Below are positions 1 to 7,127 of a DNA stretch of 9,246 nt, piece after piece. Every line of letters begins with the position of its first letter. Within the stretch, counting starts at the first letter, position 1. The position numbers and the translations under genes were made by a program. The notes below the pieces were generated by a model, which saw only the letters and a list, made by a program, of their open reading frames with translations, was not told where the DNA came from and ran no database searches. The stretch comes from Reyranella sp. (GTDB taxonomy: Bacteria > Pseudomonadota > Alphaproteobacteria > Reyranellales > Reyranellaceae): the NCBI GenBank assembly GCA_016780605.1, contig JADHLS010000151.1:1-9246 (forward strand), given 5' to 3'.

Positions 1-828
1 GGGCGGCGCGCGCTCGCCGGCGACGACGCGCGCCAGCACTTGGTCCCACCCTTCCTCGCTGCCGCGATAGAGCCGGTAGCGCGAACGTACATAGCGGTCG
101 ATGTCGTTGGCGGCGGTGTCGTTCCTGGCGGCGCGCGCAATCGCGATCGAGCGTGCGGCGAACCAGAAGCCCAGCGCGTCGAGCGGCGTGCCCTCGAGCT
201 GCGACACCGCGAGTTGATAGACGTCCTGCAGGTTCTCCGGATCGGCCGCCACCGATTCGCGATAGTAGAGCCGTGCCTTGTCGTAGTCCTTGGCCTGCAG
301 CGCGGCGTAGCCCAGCGCGCCGTTGAACACCGCGCTCATCTGCTGCTTGGTCTGCGTGAAGGCGGCATCGTCAAGCGAGGCCGGCTTCTGCCATGCCGCC
401 AACGCCGTGACGCCGCGCTCGGCCGCGGCGACCATGGGCGCGATCGCCGCCTTGTCGCCCTGCACCGCCCTGGTGCGGCCGGCATAGACGCGGTTGGCCA
501 ACGCATGCAGGTTGTCGGGATCGAGCTGCAGCAGCTTGCCGGCGACGAAGTCGGCCTTCGCCGGTTCCTTGGCCGCGGTCCAAGCGGCCATGGCATGCTC
601 GAGCGCCTCGTTGCGCAGGACACTGTTGGGATACCAGGCGACGAACACTTCCATCGCCGTCGCCCGCTTGGCCGGATCGCGGTTGTTGAGCGCAGCGTGA
701 TAATTGTCGTACTCGGCGGGATTGGCGAAGCTGCTGCGGCTCTGGGCGGAGGCATCGAACGACGCAAGCGACGCGGCGACAACCAGCGCCAGCGACAGCA
801 CGCACACCATGCACCGCATTACACCCAC
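1..828 (-). CDS. Exported TPR-repeat protein, 3' end beyond the left edge
   Basis: The reading frame is open from the start codon to base 1 without a stop, so at least 276 residues are present and the C-terminus lies outside the window. The N-terminus is a Sec signal peptide: hydrophobic core LSLALVVAASLA, then probable cleavage after Ala-Ser-Ala (about residue 28). The mature part is all helical. A clear TPR-like unit covers about residues 168-201 (GALGYAALQAKDYDKARLYY followed by a DPEN turn). A looser unit covers about 75-107 and ends in LDPDN, a typical TPR boundary. I chose the GTG at 828 because AAAGGAG (840-834) lies five bases upstream. An in-frame ATG at 819 is the alternative, but its spacing is 14 bases. 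The protein probably acts as a periplasmic scaffold, and its partner is unknown. It is divergent from the efflux operon, but no functional link is shown. The frame is confident; the function is only the fold class. Confidence 0.8.
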   Translation of the reverse strand, partial: MGVMRCMVCVLSLALVVAASLASFDASAQSRSSFANPAEYDNYHAALNNRDPAKRATAMEVFVAWYPNSVLRNEALEHAMAAWTAAKEPAKADFVAGKLLQLDPDNLHALANRVYAGRTRAVQGDKAAIAPMVAAAERGVTALAAWQKPASLDDAAFTQTKQQMSAVFNGALGYAALQAKDYDKARLYYRESVAADPENLQDVYQLAVSQLEGTPLDALGFWFAARSIAIARAARNDTAANDIDRYVRSRYRLYRGSEEGWDQVLARVVAGERAPP

Positions 829-871
829 TGCAGCTCCTTTCTCCACCGCGGTCGGAAAGCCCGTGACCGCT

Positions 872-900
872 TTGTCGAATTAAGGCAGTGTTCGTAGGTT
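872..900 (+). promoter_or_regulatory. Possible sigma70-type promoter for the efflux operon
   Basis: TTGTCG (872-877) and TAGGTT (895-900) are separated by 17 bases and lie just upstream of the adaptor start at 923. The match to TTGACA/TATAAT is partial (4/6 and 3/6). The site sits in the only non-coding gap between the divergent genes, so a promoter is expected somewhere here. The exact assignment is inference. Confidence 0.3.
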
Positions 901-906
901 ACTACG
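893..906. promoter_or_regulatory. Small inverted repeat, possible operator
   Basis: CGTAG-GTTA-CTACG is a perfect inverted repeat with 5-bp arms and a 4-base centre. It overlaps the proposed -10 hexamer and ends 16 bases before the adaptor start codon. That is a sensible place for a repressor that controls the pump, such as a TetR-type protein. No such regulator gene is in the window, and arms this short can arise by chance. Confidence 0.25.
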
Positions 907-922
907 GGCGGGGACGAAGACA

Positions 923-2062
923 ATGTGTGAACGGCGCTCAACCATAGCAGCGCTCCTCGCGGCGTGTTTTGTCACGGCCCTTGCCACGGCCTTTTCAGGT
1001 GTCGAGGCAGCGGCCCAGCAGGGAGGGCCGCCGCCTGCCGTCCTGGTGCAGGCCGCCGAAGTGATGCCGCTCGCCGATCGGTCCGAGTTCATCGGCCGGG
1101 CCGCCGCCGTCGACAAGGTCGAGCTGCGCGCCCGGGTGAAGGGCTTCCTCGGTCCGCGCAAGTTCAACGACGGCGACATGGTGAAAAAAGACGAGGTCGT
1201 CTTCACCATCGAGCCCGAGACCTACCAGGCGGCCGTCGACCAGAAGACCGCCCAGCGCGATTCCGCCCAGGCCGCGCTCACCAACGCCGACCTGCAGCTC
1301 CAGCGCGCGACCGAGCTGCTGCGCACCAACACCGGAACCAAGCAGACCTACGACCAGCGCCTCTCCGAGCAGCTCCAGGCCAAGGCGAACCTCGAGGACG
1401 CCCGCGCCCAGCTGCGCGACGCCGAGATCCAGCTCTCCTACACCACCATCCGCTCGCCGATCGAAGGTCGCATCGGCCGTGCCGCCTTCTCGCCGGGAAA
1501 TCTCGTCAGCCCCGATTCCGGCGTGCTGGCGACGGTGGTGAGCGAGAGCCCCATCCGCGTGCTGTTCCCGGTGACGCAGCGCGAGCTTCTCGACGCCAAG
1601 CGCGACGCCCAAAAAGGCGATCCTCCGGTCGTGCGCCTGAAGCTCGCCGACGGCAGCATCTTCGGCGAAAAGGGCAAGCTCGACTTCATCGACATCACGG
1701 TCGATCCCAAGACCGACGGCCAGATCGTGCGCGCCACCTTCGACAACAAGGACAACCTGCTGACCGACGGCCAGACGGTCCGTGTCATCATCGAGGAGAG
1801 CAAGCCGCAGACCGTGGTGGCGGTGCCGCAGCAGGCGGTCGCCCTCGACCAGACCGGCCCCTATCTCTTCGTCGTCGACGACAAGAACGTGGTGCAGCTC
1901 CGCCGCATCAAGACCGGCATCGTGCGCAACGGCATGCTGGTCGTGACCGAAGGCCTGAAGGCCGGCGAGAAGGTCGTCATCCAGGGCCAGCAGCGCATCC
2001 GCGACGGCATGACGGTGTCGCCCACGCTCGCGCCGCCAAGCCCCGCCCAGGCCAAGCAGTAG
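923..2062 (+). CDS. RND efflux periplasmic adaptor (membrane fusion protein, MexE/AcrA-like)
   Basis: This 379-residue protein bridges an RND inner-membrane pump to an outer-membrane channel. The layout is the standard one for the family. An N-terminal signal segment comes first. The first lipoyl half is around residues 60-98 (RARVKGFL, then [16 protein letters not shown]). An alpha-helical hairpin rich in Ala, Gln, Leu and Arg spans about 100-172. The second lipoyl half is around 174-198 ([14 protein letters not shown], then GNLVSP). A beta-barrel follows around 205-290 and a membrane-proximal domain around 295-370 (AVPQQAV, then [19 protein letters not shown]). Length is normal for the family. 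The signal segment could be cut at the Ala-rich stretch near residues 29-32. A lipobox-like LAAC at 12-15 leaves lipidation possible, although hydrophobic residues continue after the Cys. The ATG at 923 has GGGGA eight bases upstream. The pump gene follows after 16 bases, so the two are co-transcribed. Substrates cannot be read from the sequence. Confidence 0.95.
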   Translation: MCERRSTIAALLAACFVTALATAFSGVEAAAQQGGPPPAVLVQAAEVMPLADRSEFIGRAAAVDKVELRARVKGFLGPRKFNDGDMVKKDEVVFTIEPETYQAAVDQKTAQRDSAQAALTNADLQLQRATELLRTNTGTKQTYDQRLSEQLQAKANLEDARAQLRDAEIQLSYTTIRSPIEGRIGRAAFSPGNLVSPDSGVLATVVSESPIRVLFPVTQRELLDAKRDAQKGDPPVVRLKLADGSIFGEKGKLDFIDITVDPKTDGQIVRATFDNKDNLLTDGQTVRVIIEESKPQTVVAVPQQAVALDQTGPYLFVVDDKNVVQLRRIKTGIVRNGMLVVTEGLKAGEKVVIQGQQRIRDGMTVSPTLAPPSPAQAKQ

Positions 2063-2078
2063 CGCCCGAGTTGACCCC

Positions 2079-5000
2079 ATGACCATTTCGTCGCTGTTCA
2101 TCCGCCGGCCGCGGCTGGCCTTCGTCGTCTCGACGGTCATCACCATCGCGGGCCTCCTCGCCCTGACGGCGCTGCCGGTGGCGCAGTTCCCCGACATCGT
2201 GCCGCCGCAGGTCCGCGTCACCGCCACCTATCCCGGCGCCTCGGCCCAGGCGGTCGAGGAGAGCGTGGCCCAGGTGATCGAGGGCCAGGTCAACGGCGTC
2301 GAGAAGATGATCTACATGAAGTCGACCTCGGGCGGCGACGGCAGCTACGCGCTGACCGTGAGCTTCCAGGTCGGCTCCGACCCCGACCTCAACACCGTCA
2401 ACGTCACCAACCGCGTCAACGCCGTGCTGGCGCTGCTGCCGCCCGAGGTCCAGCGGCTGGGCGTCACCACCAAGAAGCAGTCCTCGTCGCTCCTGCAGGT
2501 CGTGGCGGTCTATTCGCCCAAGGGCAGCCGCGATGGGCTGTTCCTCAGCAACTTCGCGACCATCACCCTGCTCGACGCGCTGCGCCGCGTGCCGGGCGTC
2601 GGCGACGCCACGCTGTTCGGTGCACTCGATTACTCGATGCGCATCTGGCTCAACCTCGACCGCATGTCGAGCCTCGACATCACCGCCGACGACGTGGTGA
2701 AGGCCGTCCAGGCGCAGAACGTGCAGGCCGCGGTCGGCCTGATCGGTGCCGCTCCGCTGCTCGACGATGTCGGCTTCCAGCTCAACATCACTACCCAGGG
2801 CCGCATGGTCACGACCGGCGAGTTCGAGGACATCGTGGTGCGCGCCCGGCCCGATGGCGGCTTGGTGCGCATCAAGGACATCGCCCGCGTCGAGCTCGGC
2901 GCCAAGACGATGGATTCGATCGGCCGCTACAACGGCAAGCCCGCGGCCGGCATTCAGATCTACCAGCTGCCCGGCGCCAATGCGCTGGCCACCGCCCAGG
3001 GCGTGCGCAAGGCGATGAAGGAGCTGGAATCGCGCTTCCCCGACGATGTCTCCTACAACGTCATGTACGACACCACGGTGTTCGTCGAGGCCACCATCGA
3101 GAGCGTGATCCACACGCTGGTCGAAGCCTTCGTGCTGGTGGCGATCGTGGTCTTCATCTTCCTCGGCAACTTCCGCGCCACGCTCATTCCCATCATCGCC
3201 GTGCCGGTGGCCCTGATCGGCACCTTCGCCGTCATGCTGGCGATGGGCTTCTCGGCCAACACCATCTCGCTACTGGCGCTGGTGCTGGCGATCGGCATCG
3301 TGGTCGACGACGCCATCGTCGTGGTCGAGGCGGTCGAGCACATCCTCGAGCACGAGCCCGACCTCACGCCCGCCCAGGCGACCGAGAAGGCGATGGGCCA
3401 GGTCACTGCGCCGATCATCGCCATCACCCTGGTGCTGCTCTCGGTGTTCGTGCCGACGGCCTTCATCCCCGGCATCACCGGCCAGCTCTACCAGCAATTC
3501 GCGGTCGCGGTGTCGGTGTCGATGGTGATCTCGGCCATCAACGCACTGTCGCTGTCGCCCGCGCTCTGCTCGCTGATCCTGCGCCATCGCAAGAAGCCGC
3601 GCGGCGTCATGGCCTGGCTGCAGAACGGCATCGACAAGAGCCGCGACGGCTACGTCCACCTGGTGGCGCCGATCGCGCGCCGCACCTTCATGGCGCTGAT
3701 CCTGGTCGGCGGCTTTGCGCTGGCGACCGGCGGCATCGGCAGCCTGGTGCCCTCGGGCTTCCTGCCCGACGAGGACCAGGGCGCCTTCATGGCCGAGCTG
3801 CAGCTGCCCGATGCCGCCTCGACCAACCGCACCCTGAAGTCGATCGAGGAGGTCGAGCAGACGATCATCGGCAAGCCGTGGATGCAGAGCATCTTCACCG
3901 TCTCGGGCTACAGCATCCTCGACGGCCTCAACCTGCCCAACCGCGGCCTGGTCGTGGTCGAGCTGAAGCCCTTCGCCGAGCGCAAGGACAGGGCGCTGAC
4001 CGTGTTCGCGGCCCTGGAGGAGGTGAACAAGGCGTTCGCCCAGATCGCCTCGGCCAACGTCTTCGCCTTCAACCTGCCGCCCATCATGGGCCTGGGCAAT
4101 TCGTCGGGCTTCGAGTTCGTCGTGCAGTCACTGCAGGGGGCGCCGCCGGTCGACCTCGCGGCCGTCGCCCGGGGCATGATGGTCTCGGCCCAAACCGTCC
4201 CCGAGCTCGGCAACGTGTTCACCACCTATGCCGCCTCGACGCCGCAGATCAACCTCAAGCTCGACCGCGAACGCGCCCAGCAGCTGGGGGTCAGCATCTC
4301 CGACATCTTCTCGGCGATGCAGACTACGCTCGGCGGCACCTACACCAACGACTTCAACCTGTTCGGCCGCGTCTGGCAGGTCAAGGTGCAGGCCGATGCG
4401 CCCGACCGCGGCGGCGTCAACGACATCTTCCGCGTGCGTATCCGCTCGTCCAACGGCGAGCTGGTGCCGCTACAGGCCGTGGCCAACATCGAGCTGGTGA
4501 CCGCGCCCTCCTCGATCGTGCGCTACAACAACCTGCGCTCGGTCGTCGTGAACGGCGCGCCCGCTCCCGGCTTCTCCTCGGGCCAGGCGATCGCCGCCAT
4601 GGAGCGGCTCGCCAAGTCGACGCTGCCCGCCGGCTACGGCTTCGAATGGACCGGCACGGCGCTGCAGGAGAAGGCGGCAAGCGGCCAGACCGGCTTCATC
4701 CTGGCGCTCGCCGTGCTGTTCGCCTACCTCTTCCTGGTCGGCCTCTACGAGAGCACGGCGATCCCGATCGCCGCCCTGCTGTCGGTCGTCGTCGGCCTGT
4801 TCGGCGCGGTGCTTGCGCTGTTCCTGACCGGCCTCGACAACAACATCTTCGCCCAGATCGGCATCGTCGTGCTGATCGCGCTCGCCGCCAAGAATGCGAT
4901 CCTGATCATCGAGTTCGCCATGGAGGAGCGCGAGAAGGGCAAGGACATCGTGACGGCGGCCACAACCGCCGCGGGCCTGCGCTTCCGCGCCGTGATGATG

Positions 5001-5228
5001 ACCTCCTTCGCCTTCATCCTGGGCCTGGTGCCGCTGGTCATCGCGTCGGGCGCCGGCGCCGCTACCCAGCGCGCCGTCGGCACTGCGGTGTTCGGCGGCA
5101 TGATCGCAGCCTCCGCGCTCGGCATCTTCGTGATCCCGGGTCTGTACGTGGCCTTCCAGACCTTCCGCGAGAAGATCAAAGGGACGAAGAAGCCGACGGT
5201 GACCTATACGACGACGACGTCGCCGTAG
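2079..5228 (+). CDS. RND multidrug efflux permease, HAE1 family (MexF/AcrB-like)
   Basis: This 1049-residue inner-membrane pump is the usual length for hydrophobe/amphiphile RND transporters, which exchange protons for drugs or other amphiphiles captured from the periplasm. The first membrane helix is near residues 13-31, followed by a porter domain containing [11 protein letters not shown] and TTKKQSS. The proton-relay residues are all present: Asp410-Asp411 in helix 4 ([12 protein letters not shown]), Lys938 in helix 10 ([14 protein letters not shown]) and Thr975 in the next helix ([14 protein letters not shown]). They match AcrB Asp407/Asp408, Lys940 and Thr978. [11 protein letters not shown] at about 561-571 marks the start of the second periplasmic half. 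The wording of helix 4 and the TTKKQS region is closer to MexF than to AcrB. The tail is a short Thr-rich stretch (VTYTTTTSP). The gene follows the adaptor after 16 bases and has only a weak ribosome binding site, so translation may be coupled. No outer-membrane factor gene follows, so the channel must come from elsewhere. Confidence 0.97.
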   Translation: MTISSLFIRRPRLAFVVSTVITIAGLLALTALPVAQFPDIVPPQVRVTATYPGASAQAVEESVAQVIEGQVNGVEKMIYMKSTSGGDGSYALTVSFQVGSDPDLNTVNVTNRVNAVLALLPPEVQRLGVTTKKQSSSLLQVVAVYSPKGSRDGLFLSNFATITLLDALRRVPGVGDATLFGALDYSMRIWLNLDRMSSLDITADDVVKAVQAQNVQAAVGLIGAAPLLDDVGFQLNITTQGRMVTTGEFEDIVVRARPDGGLVRIKDIARVELGAKTMDSIGRYNGKPAAGIQIYQLPGANALATAQGVRKAMKELESRFPDDVSYNVMYDTTVFVEATIESVIHTLVEAFVLVAIVVFIFLGNFRATLIPIIAVPVALIGTFAVMLAMGFSANTISLLALVLAIGIVVDDAIVVVEAVEHILEHEPDLTPAQATEKAMGQVTAPIIAITLVLLSVFVPTAFIPGITGQLYQQFAVAVSVSMVISAINALSLSPALCSLILRHRKKPRGVMAWLQNGIDKSRDGYVHLVAPIARRTFMALILVGGFALATGGIGSLVPSGFLPDEDQGAFMAELQLPDAASTNRTLKSIEEVEQTIIGKPWMQSIFTVSGYSILDGLNLPNRGLVVVELKPFAERKDRALTVFAALEEVNKAFAQIASANVFAFNLPPIMGLGNSSGFEFVVQSLQGAPPVDLAAVARGMMVSAQTVPELGNVFTTYAASTPQINLKLDRERAQQLGVSISDIFSAMQTTLGGTYTNDFNLFGRVWQVKVQADAPDRGGVNDIFRVRIRSSNGELVPLQAVANIELVTAPSSIVRYNNLRSVVVNGAPAPGFSSGQAIAAMERLAKSTLPAGYGFEWTGTALQEKAASGQTGFILALAVLFAYLFLVGLYESTAIPIAALLSVVVGLFGAVLALFLTGLDNNIFAQIGIVVLIALAAKNAILIIEFAMEEREKGKDIVTAATTAAGLRFRAVMMTSFAFILGLVPLVIASGAGAATQRAVGTAVFGGMIAASALGIFVIPGLYVAFQTFREKIKGTKKPTVTYTTTTSP

Positions 5229-5242
5229 GATGCAGGCACTGT

Positions 5243-5277
5243 AAAACGCCTCCCGCCCCATCGTCTTCGCTGGGAGG
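5243..5277 (-). terminator. Hairpin between convergent genes, probable terminator
   Basis: CCTCCC (5249-5254) pairs with GGGAGG (5272-5277) around a 17-base loop, with one more possible G-U pair inside. Read on the minus strand, the stem is followed after two bases by TTTT (5246-5243), as expected for an intrinsic terminator of the minus-strand operon. On the plus strand no T-run follows the stem, so termination of the pump operon here is less certain. The site lies in the 71-base gap between two converging genes. The loop is large and the T-run short. Confidence 0.4.
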
Positions 5278-5299
5278 GATCTTCGTCGTGCAGCGGCCC

Positions 5300-5905
5300 T
5301 CAATCCCCTCGCGGCGTCGGCTGCCGCGGGTGGATGTAGTCCTTGAAGTCGTCGAAGCCCTTCCAGGCCGGCTCCGGCGGCTGGTGGTCCGGCCGCGGCG
5401 CGTATTGCGACGGCTCGCCGGCACCGGGCGTCACGATATAGCGCGGGCAGTTGGGGAAGATCGCCCGCACCTGCACGCGCACCAGCAGCTGAGCGCCGGC
5501 AAAGCGCTGCATCAGCGGATCGTCGCGGCTCACGCTGGCCGTGCCGTTGACGCGTAGCCGGCGCGGCTTCTCGCCCATGTCGATGAACAGCAGGCCGACG
5601 CCCGGATTCGCCAGAATATTGCCGAGGCTCTTGAACATGCCGTTGCCATCGTAGTCGGGAAAGGCCAGCTCGCCCGGCCCGACCACCCGCACGAAGCCTG
5701 GCGCGCCGCCCTTGAAGGAGCAGTCCGGCCGGCCCTCGGCATCGGCCGTCGCCAGGAAGAAGAACATCGACTGCTCGATGAAGGCGCGGTCCTGCTCGGT
5801 GAAGGCACGGCGCGTCAGCTTCTCTTCCAGGCGGTCAGAGATGCGCCGGCTGTCGAACTGGTCCTGTAGCCGGCGATTGCCCTCGTGGAACATGATGCTC
5901 GGCAT
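5300..5905 (-). CDS. Pyridoxamine 5'-phosphate oxidase (PPOX)-family FMN-binding protein
   Basis: This 201-residue protein has the split-barrel flavin-binding fold. The first strands of the barrel are seen at residues 46-75 (MFFFLATADAEGRPDCSFKGG, then GFVRVV). A second block, LAFPDYDGNGMFKSLGNILANPGVGLLFIDM (about 80-110), is typical of the FMN-contacting region in this subfamily, which is distinct from true PdxH. About 40 charged residues precede the barrel, and a Pro-rich tail follows it. Family members bind FMN, haem or F420 and act as small oxidoreductases; the substrate here is unknown. It is the last gene of the three-gene minus-strand operon. Its ribosome binding site GAGGGA (5916-5911) overlaps the stop codon of the preceding gene, which implies coupled translation and supports the ATG at 5905. 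An in-frame ATG twelve bases downstream is less likely. A role in flavin-dependent modification of the product of its neighbours is inference. Confidence 0.85.
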   Translation of the reverse strand: MPSIMFHEGNRRLQDQFDSRRISDRLEEKLTRRAFTEQDRAFIEQSMFFFLATADAEGRPDCSFKGGAPGFVRVVGPGELAFPDYDGNGMFKSLGNILANPGVGLLFIDMGEKPRRLRVNGTASVSRDDPLMQRFAGAQLLVRVQVRAIFPNCPRYIVTPGAGEPSQYAPRPDHQPPEPAWKGFDDFKDYIHPRQPTPRGD

Positions 5906-5914
5906 GGCAATCCC

Positions 5915-6460
5915 TCAGTTCGATCCGACGCGCTCGCTCAGCGCCTTGTCGTGCAGCGTCGTGTCCTGGCCCGGCGGGGCGATGCGGACCGCGTCCTCCA
6001 AGGTCAGGGTCTGGCGCCATTCCGCCTCGGGCCGGGAGCGGCCGTCGGTGCCGATCTGGTCGACGCCCCAGTAGAGCTCGAGGTGATGGCCGTCGGGATC
6101 GAGGAACTCGACCGAGACCTGGCAGCCGGCGCGGCGGCGGCCTTCGAAGACGATCCGGGCGCCGTGCTTCTTCAGGTGATCGCGGGCGCGGAACACCTCG
6201 TCGAGCGTCGCGAGCTCGAAGGCGATGTGATGCAGCGTGCGCTTGGCCTCGCCTTCCGCCGGCAGGCCGCCGACCAGAGCGAGGCAATGATGATCGCCGT
6301 TGCAGCGCAGGAACACCATGCCGCCCGGCATCTTGTCGCCGCCATAGATGTCCGAGATCTTGAAGCCCAGCACCTCGGTATAGAAGCGCTTGGAGGCCTC
6401 GATGTCGGTGACGTTGACCACGACGTGGCCGAGCTTCTGCACGACGAAGGGCGGGTTCAT
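5915..6460 (-). CDS. VOC-family protein, one-domain extradiol-dioxygenase-like
   Basis: This 181-residue protein has two paired beta-alpha-beta-beta-beta modules of the vicinal oxygen chelate fold, at about residues 8-66 and 74-132. The expected metal ligands are present: His12 (LGHVVVNV), His77 or His78 (LHHIAFEL) and Glu128 (DPDGHHLELYWG). This His-His-Glu pattern and the ending ELYWG resemble type I extradiol ring-cleavage dioxygenases, whose compact one-domain members are of similar size. Glyoxalase- or fosfomycin-resistance-like activity cannot be excluded from sequence alone. A tail of about 45 residues follows the fold. The start ATG overlaps the stop of the upstream isomerase-like gene (ATGA), and GGGAGG lies eight bases upstream, so this start is well supported. 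The neighbouring hydroxychromene-carboxylate-isomerase homologue makes an aromatic ring-cleavage role plausible, because the two activities are consecutive in naphthalene-type pathways. The substrate is unproven. Confidence 0.88.
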   Translation of the reverse strand: MNPPFVVQKLGHVVVNVTDIEASKRFYTEVLGFKISDIYGGDKMPGGMVFLRCNGDHHCLALVGGLPAEGEAKRTLHHIAFELATLDEVFRARDHLKKHGARIVFEGRRRAGCQVSVEFLDPDGHHLELYWGVDQIGTDGRSRPEAEWRQTLTLEDAVRIAPPGQDTTLHDKALSERVGSN

Positions 6461-7062
6461 GACTTGAGCCTCCCATGCTTTAACCAGGATAGGGCGTCAT
6501 CGAGGCGATCGTCGCCCCAGAACAGCTCGCCATCGACGGCGAAGGTCGGCGAGCCGAACAGGCCGAGCCGGCGCGCCTCGTCGGTGGCGTCCGTGTAGAC
6601 TTTGCCGACCTTGTCGGCCTCGGCCAGCGGCACGACGCGCGCCGGATCCTGGCCGACCTCCTTCAGGCTCGCCGACAGGTTGGGCTCCAGCGCCGGCTCC
6701 TGGCCGTCGACGAACCAGCGGCGGTAGCTCGCCACGATGTAGGCCTTGCCCCAGCCCTCCTCCAGGCCGAGCAACGCCAGGCGGTTGGCGAGGTCGAATT
6801 CCTTCAACGGATAGGGCGCGGGCACCTTGGCCGCGAGACCGTACATCGCCGCGCGCCGCTCGATGTCGCGCCACATGTAGGCCGTCTTGATCGGCTTGGT
6901 GGCGAACGGGATGTTGTTCTGCTCGCGCATCAGGGCGCGCACGCTGAACGGCCGCCAGTTGAAGCGCACGCCCGTCGCCGCCTCGACCTGCTGCAGCCGC
7001 GACACGGTGAGATAGGTGTAGGTGCTGCCGGTCGAGAACCAGAAATCGATGGCATCGGGCAT
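6457..7062 (-). CDS. 2-hydroxychromene-2-carboxylate isomerase-like protein (DsbA/kappa-GST fold)
   Basis: This 201-residue protein belongs to the thioredoxin-fold group that includes NahD-type isomerases, which use glutathione to isomerise the hydroxychromene carboxylate formed after ring cleavage of naphthalene. The N-terminal strand and active-site loop are IDFWFSTGSTYTYLTV (residues 5-20). Ser13 aligns with the catalytic Ser11 of NahD, but the usual following Pro is Thr here. The CxxC of true DsbA is absent, so disulfide exchange is unlikely. The inserted helical domain covers roughly 45-155. The C-terminal signature GLFGSPTFAVDGELFWGDDRL begins at residue 167, with the cis-Pro at 172. 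AAAAGG lies six bases before the ATG at 7062. It is the first gene of the minus-strand operon and overlaps the VOC gene by four bases. The family is confident; the exact substrate is not. Confidence 0.88.
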   Translation of the reverse strand: MPDAIDFWFSTGSTYTYLTVSRLQQVEAATGVRFNWRPFSVRALMREQNNIPFATKPIKTAYMWRDIERRAAMYGLAAKVPAPYPLKEFDLANRLALLGLEEGWGKAYIVASYRRWFVDGQEPALEPNLSASLKEVGQDPARVVPLAEADKVGKVYTDATDEARRLGLFGSPTFAVDGELFWGDDRLDDALSWLKHGRLKS

Positions 7063-7086
7063 GGACTACCTTTTGGGCCTCCGCTC

Positions 7087-7099
7087 GGCCATCATGGCC
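7087..7099. promoter_or_regulatory. Palindrome in the divergent intergenic region, possible operator
   Basis: GGCCAT-C-ATGGCC is a perfect inverted repeat with 6-bp arms around one base. Allowing one bulged C on the right, the arms extend to TCGGCCAT/ATGGCC(C)GA. It lies inside the 65-base gap between the divergent isomerase and amidase genes, 24 bases from one start and 28 from the other. A shared regulator binding here could control both directions. No regulator gene is visible, and GC-rich palindromes arise easily, so this is tentative. I could not identify convincing -35/-10 boxes in this gap. Confidence 0.3.
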
Positions 7100-7127
7100 C
7101 GAACCGCGTTGAAGGGGGAAGAGACAC

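Noticed and set aside
40..897. Plus-strand open frame of 285 codons at the left edge
   Set aside because: It is antisense to the TPR gene, which has a signal peptide, ribosome binding site and repeats. The plus-strand translation has none of these.
995..2227. Minus-strand open frame of 410 codons opposite the adaptor gene
   Set aside because: It is antisense to a clear RND adaptor and the start of the permease, with low-complexity His/Arg/Asp/Leu composition and no recognisable domain.
1977..3113. Minus-strand open frame of 378 codons opposite the permease
   Set aside because: It is antisense to conserved permease sequence, and its composition is that of a reverse-complement shadow.
3878..5557. 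Long plus-strand open frame of 559 codons overlapping the pump gene
   Set aside because: It is an alternate frame of the RND permease. Its translation is Arg/Pro/Gly-rich without family motifs, as expected from GC-rich shadow frames.
5885..6598. Plus-strand open frame of 237 codons across the VOC gene
   Set aside because: It is the reverse-strand shadow of the VOC and isomerase genes, which have clear motifs and coupled starts.
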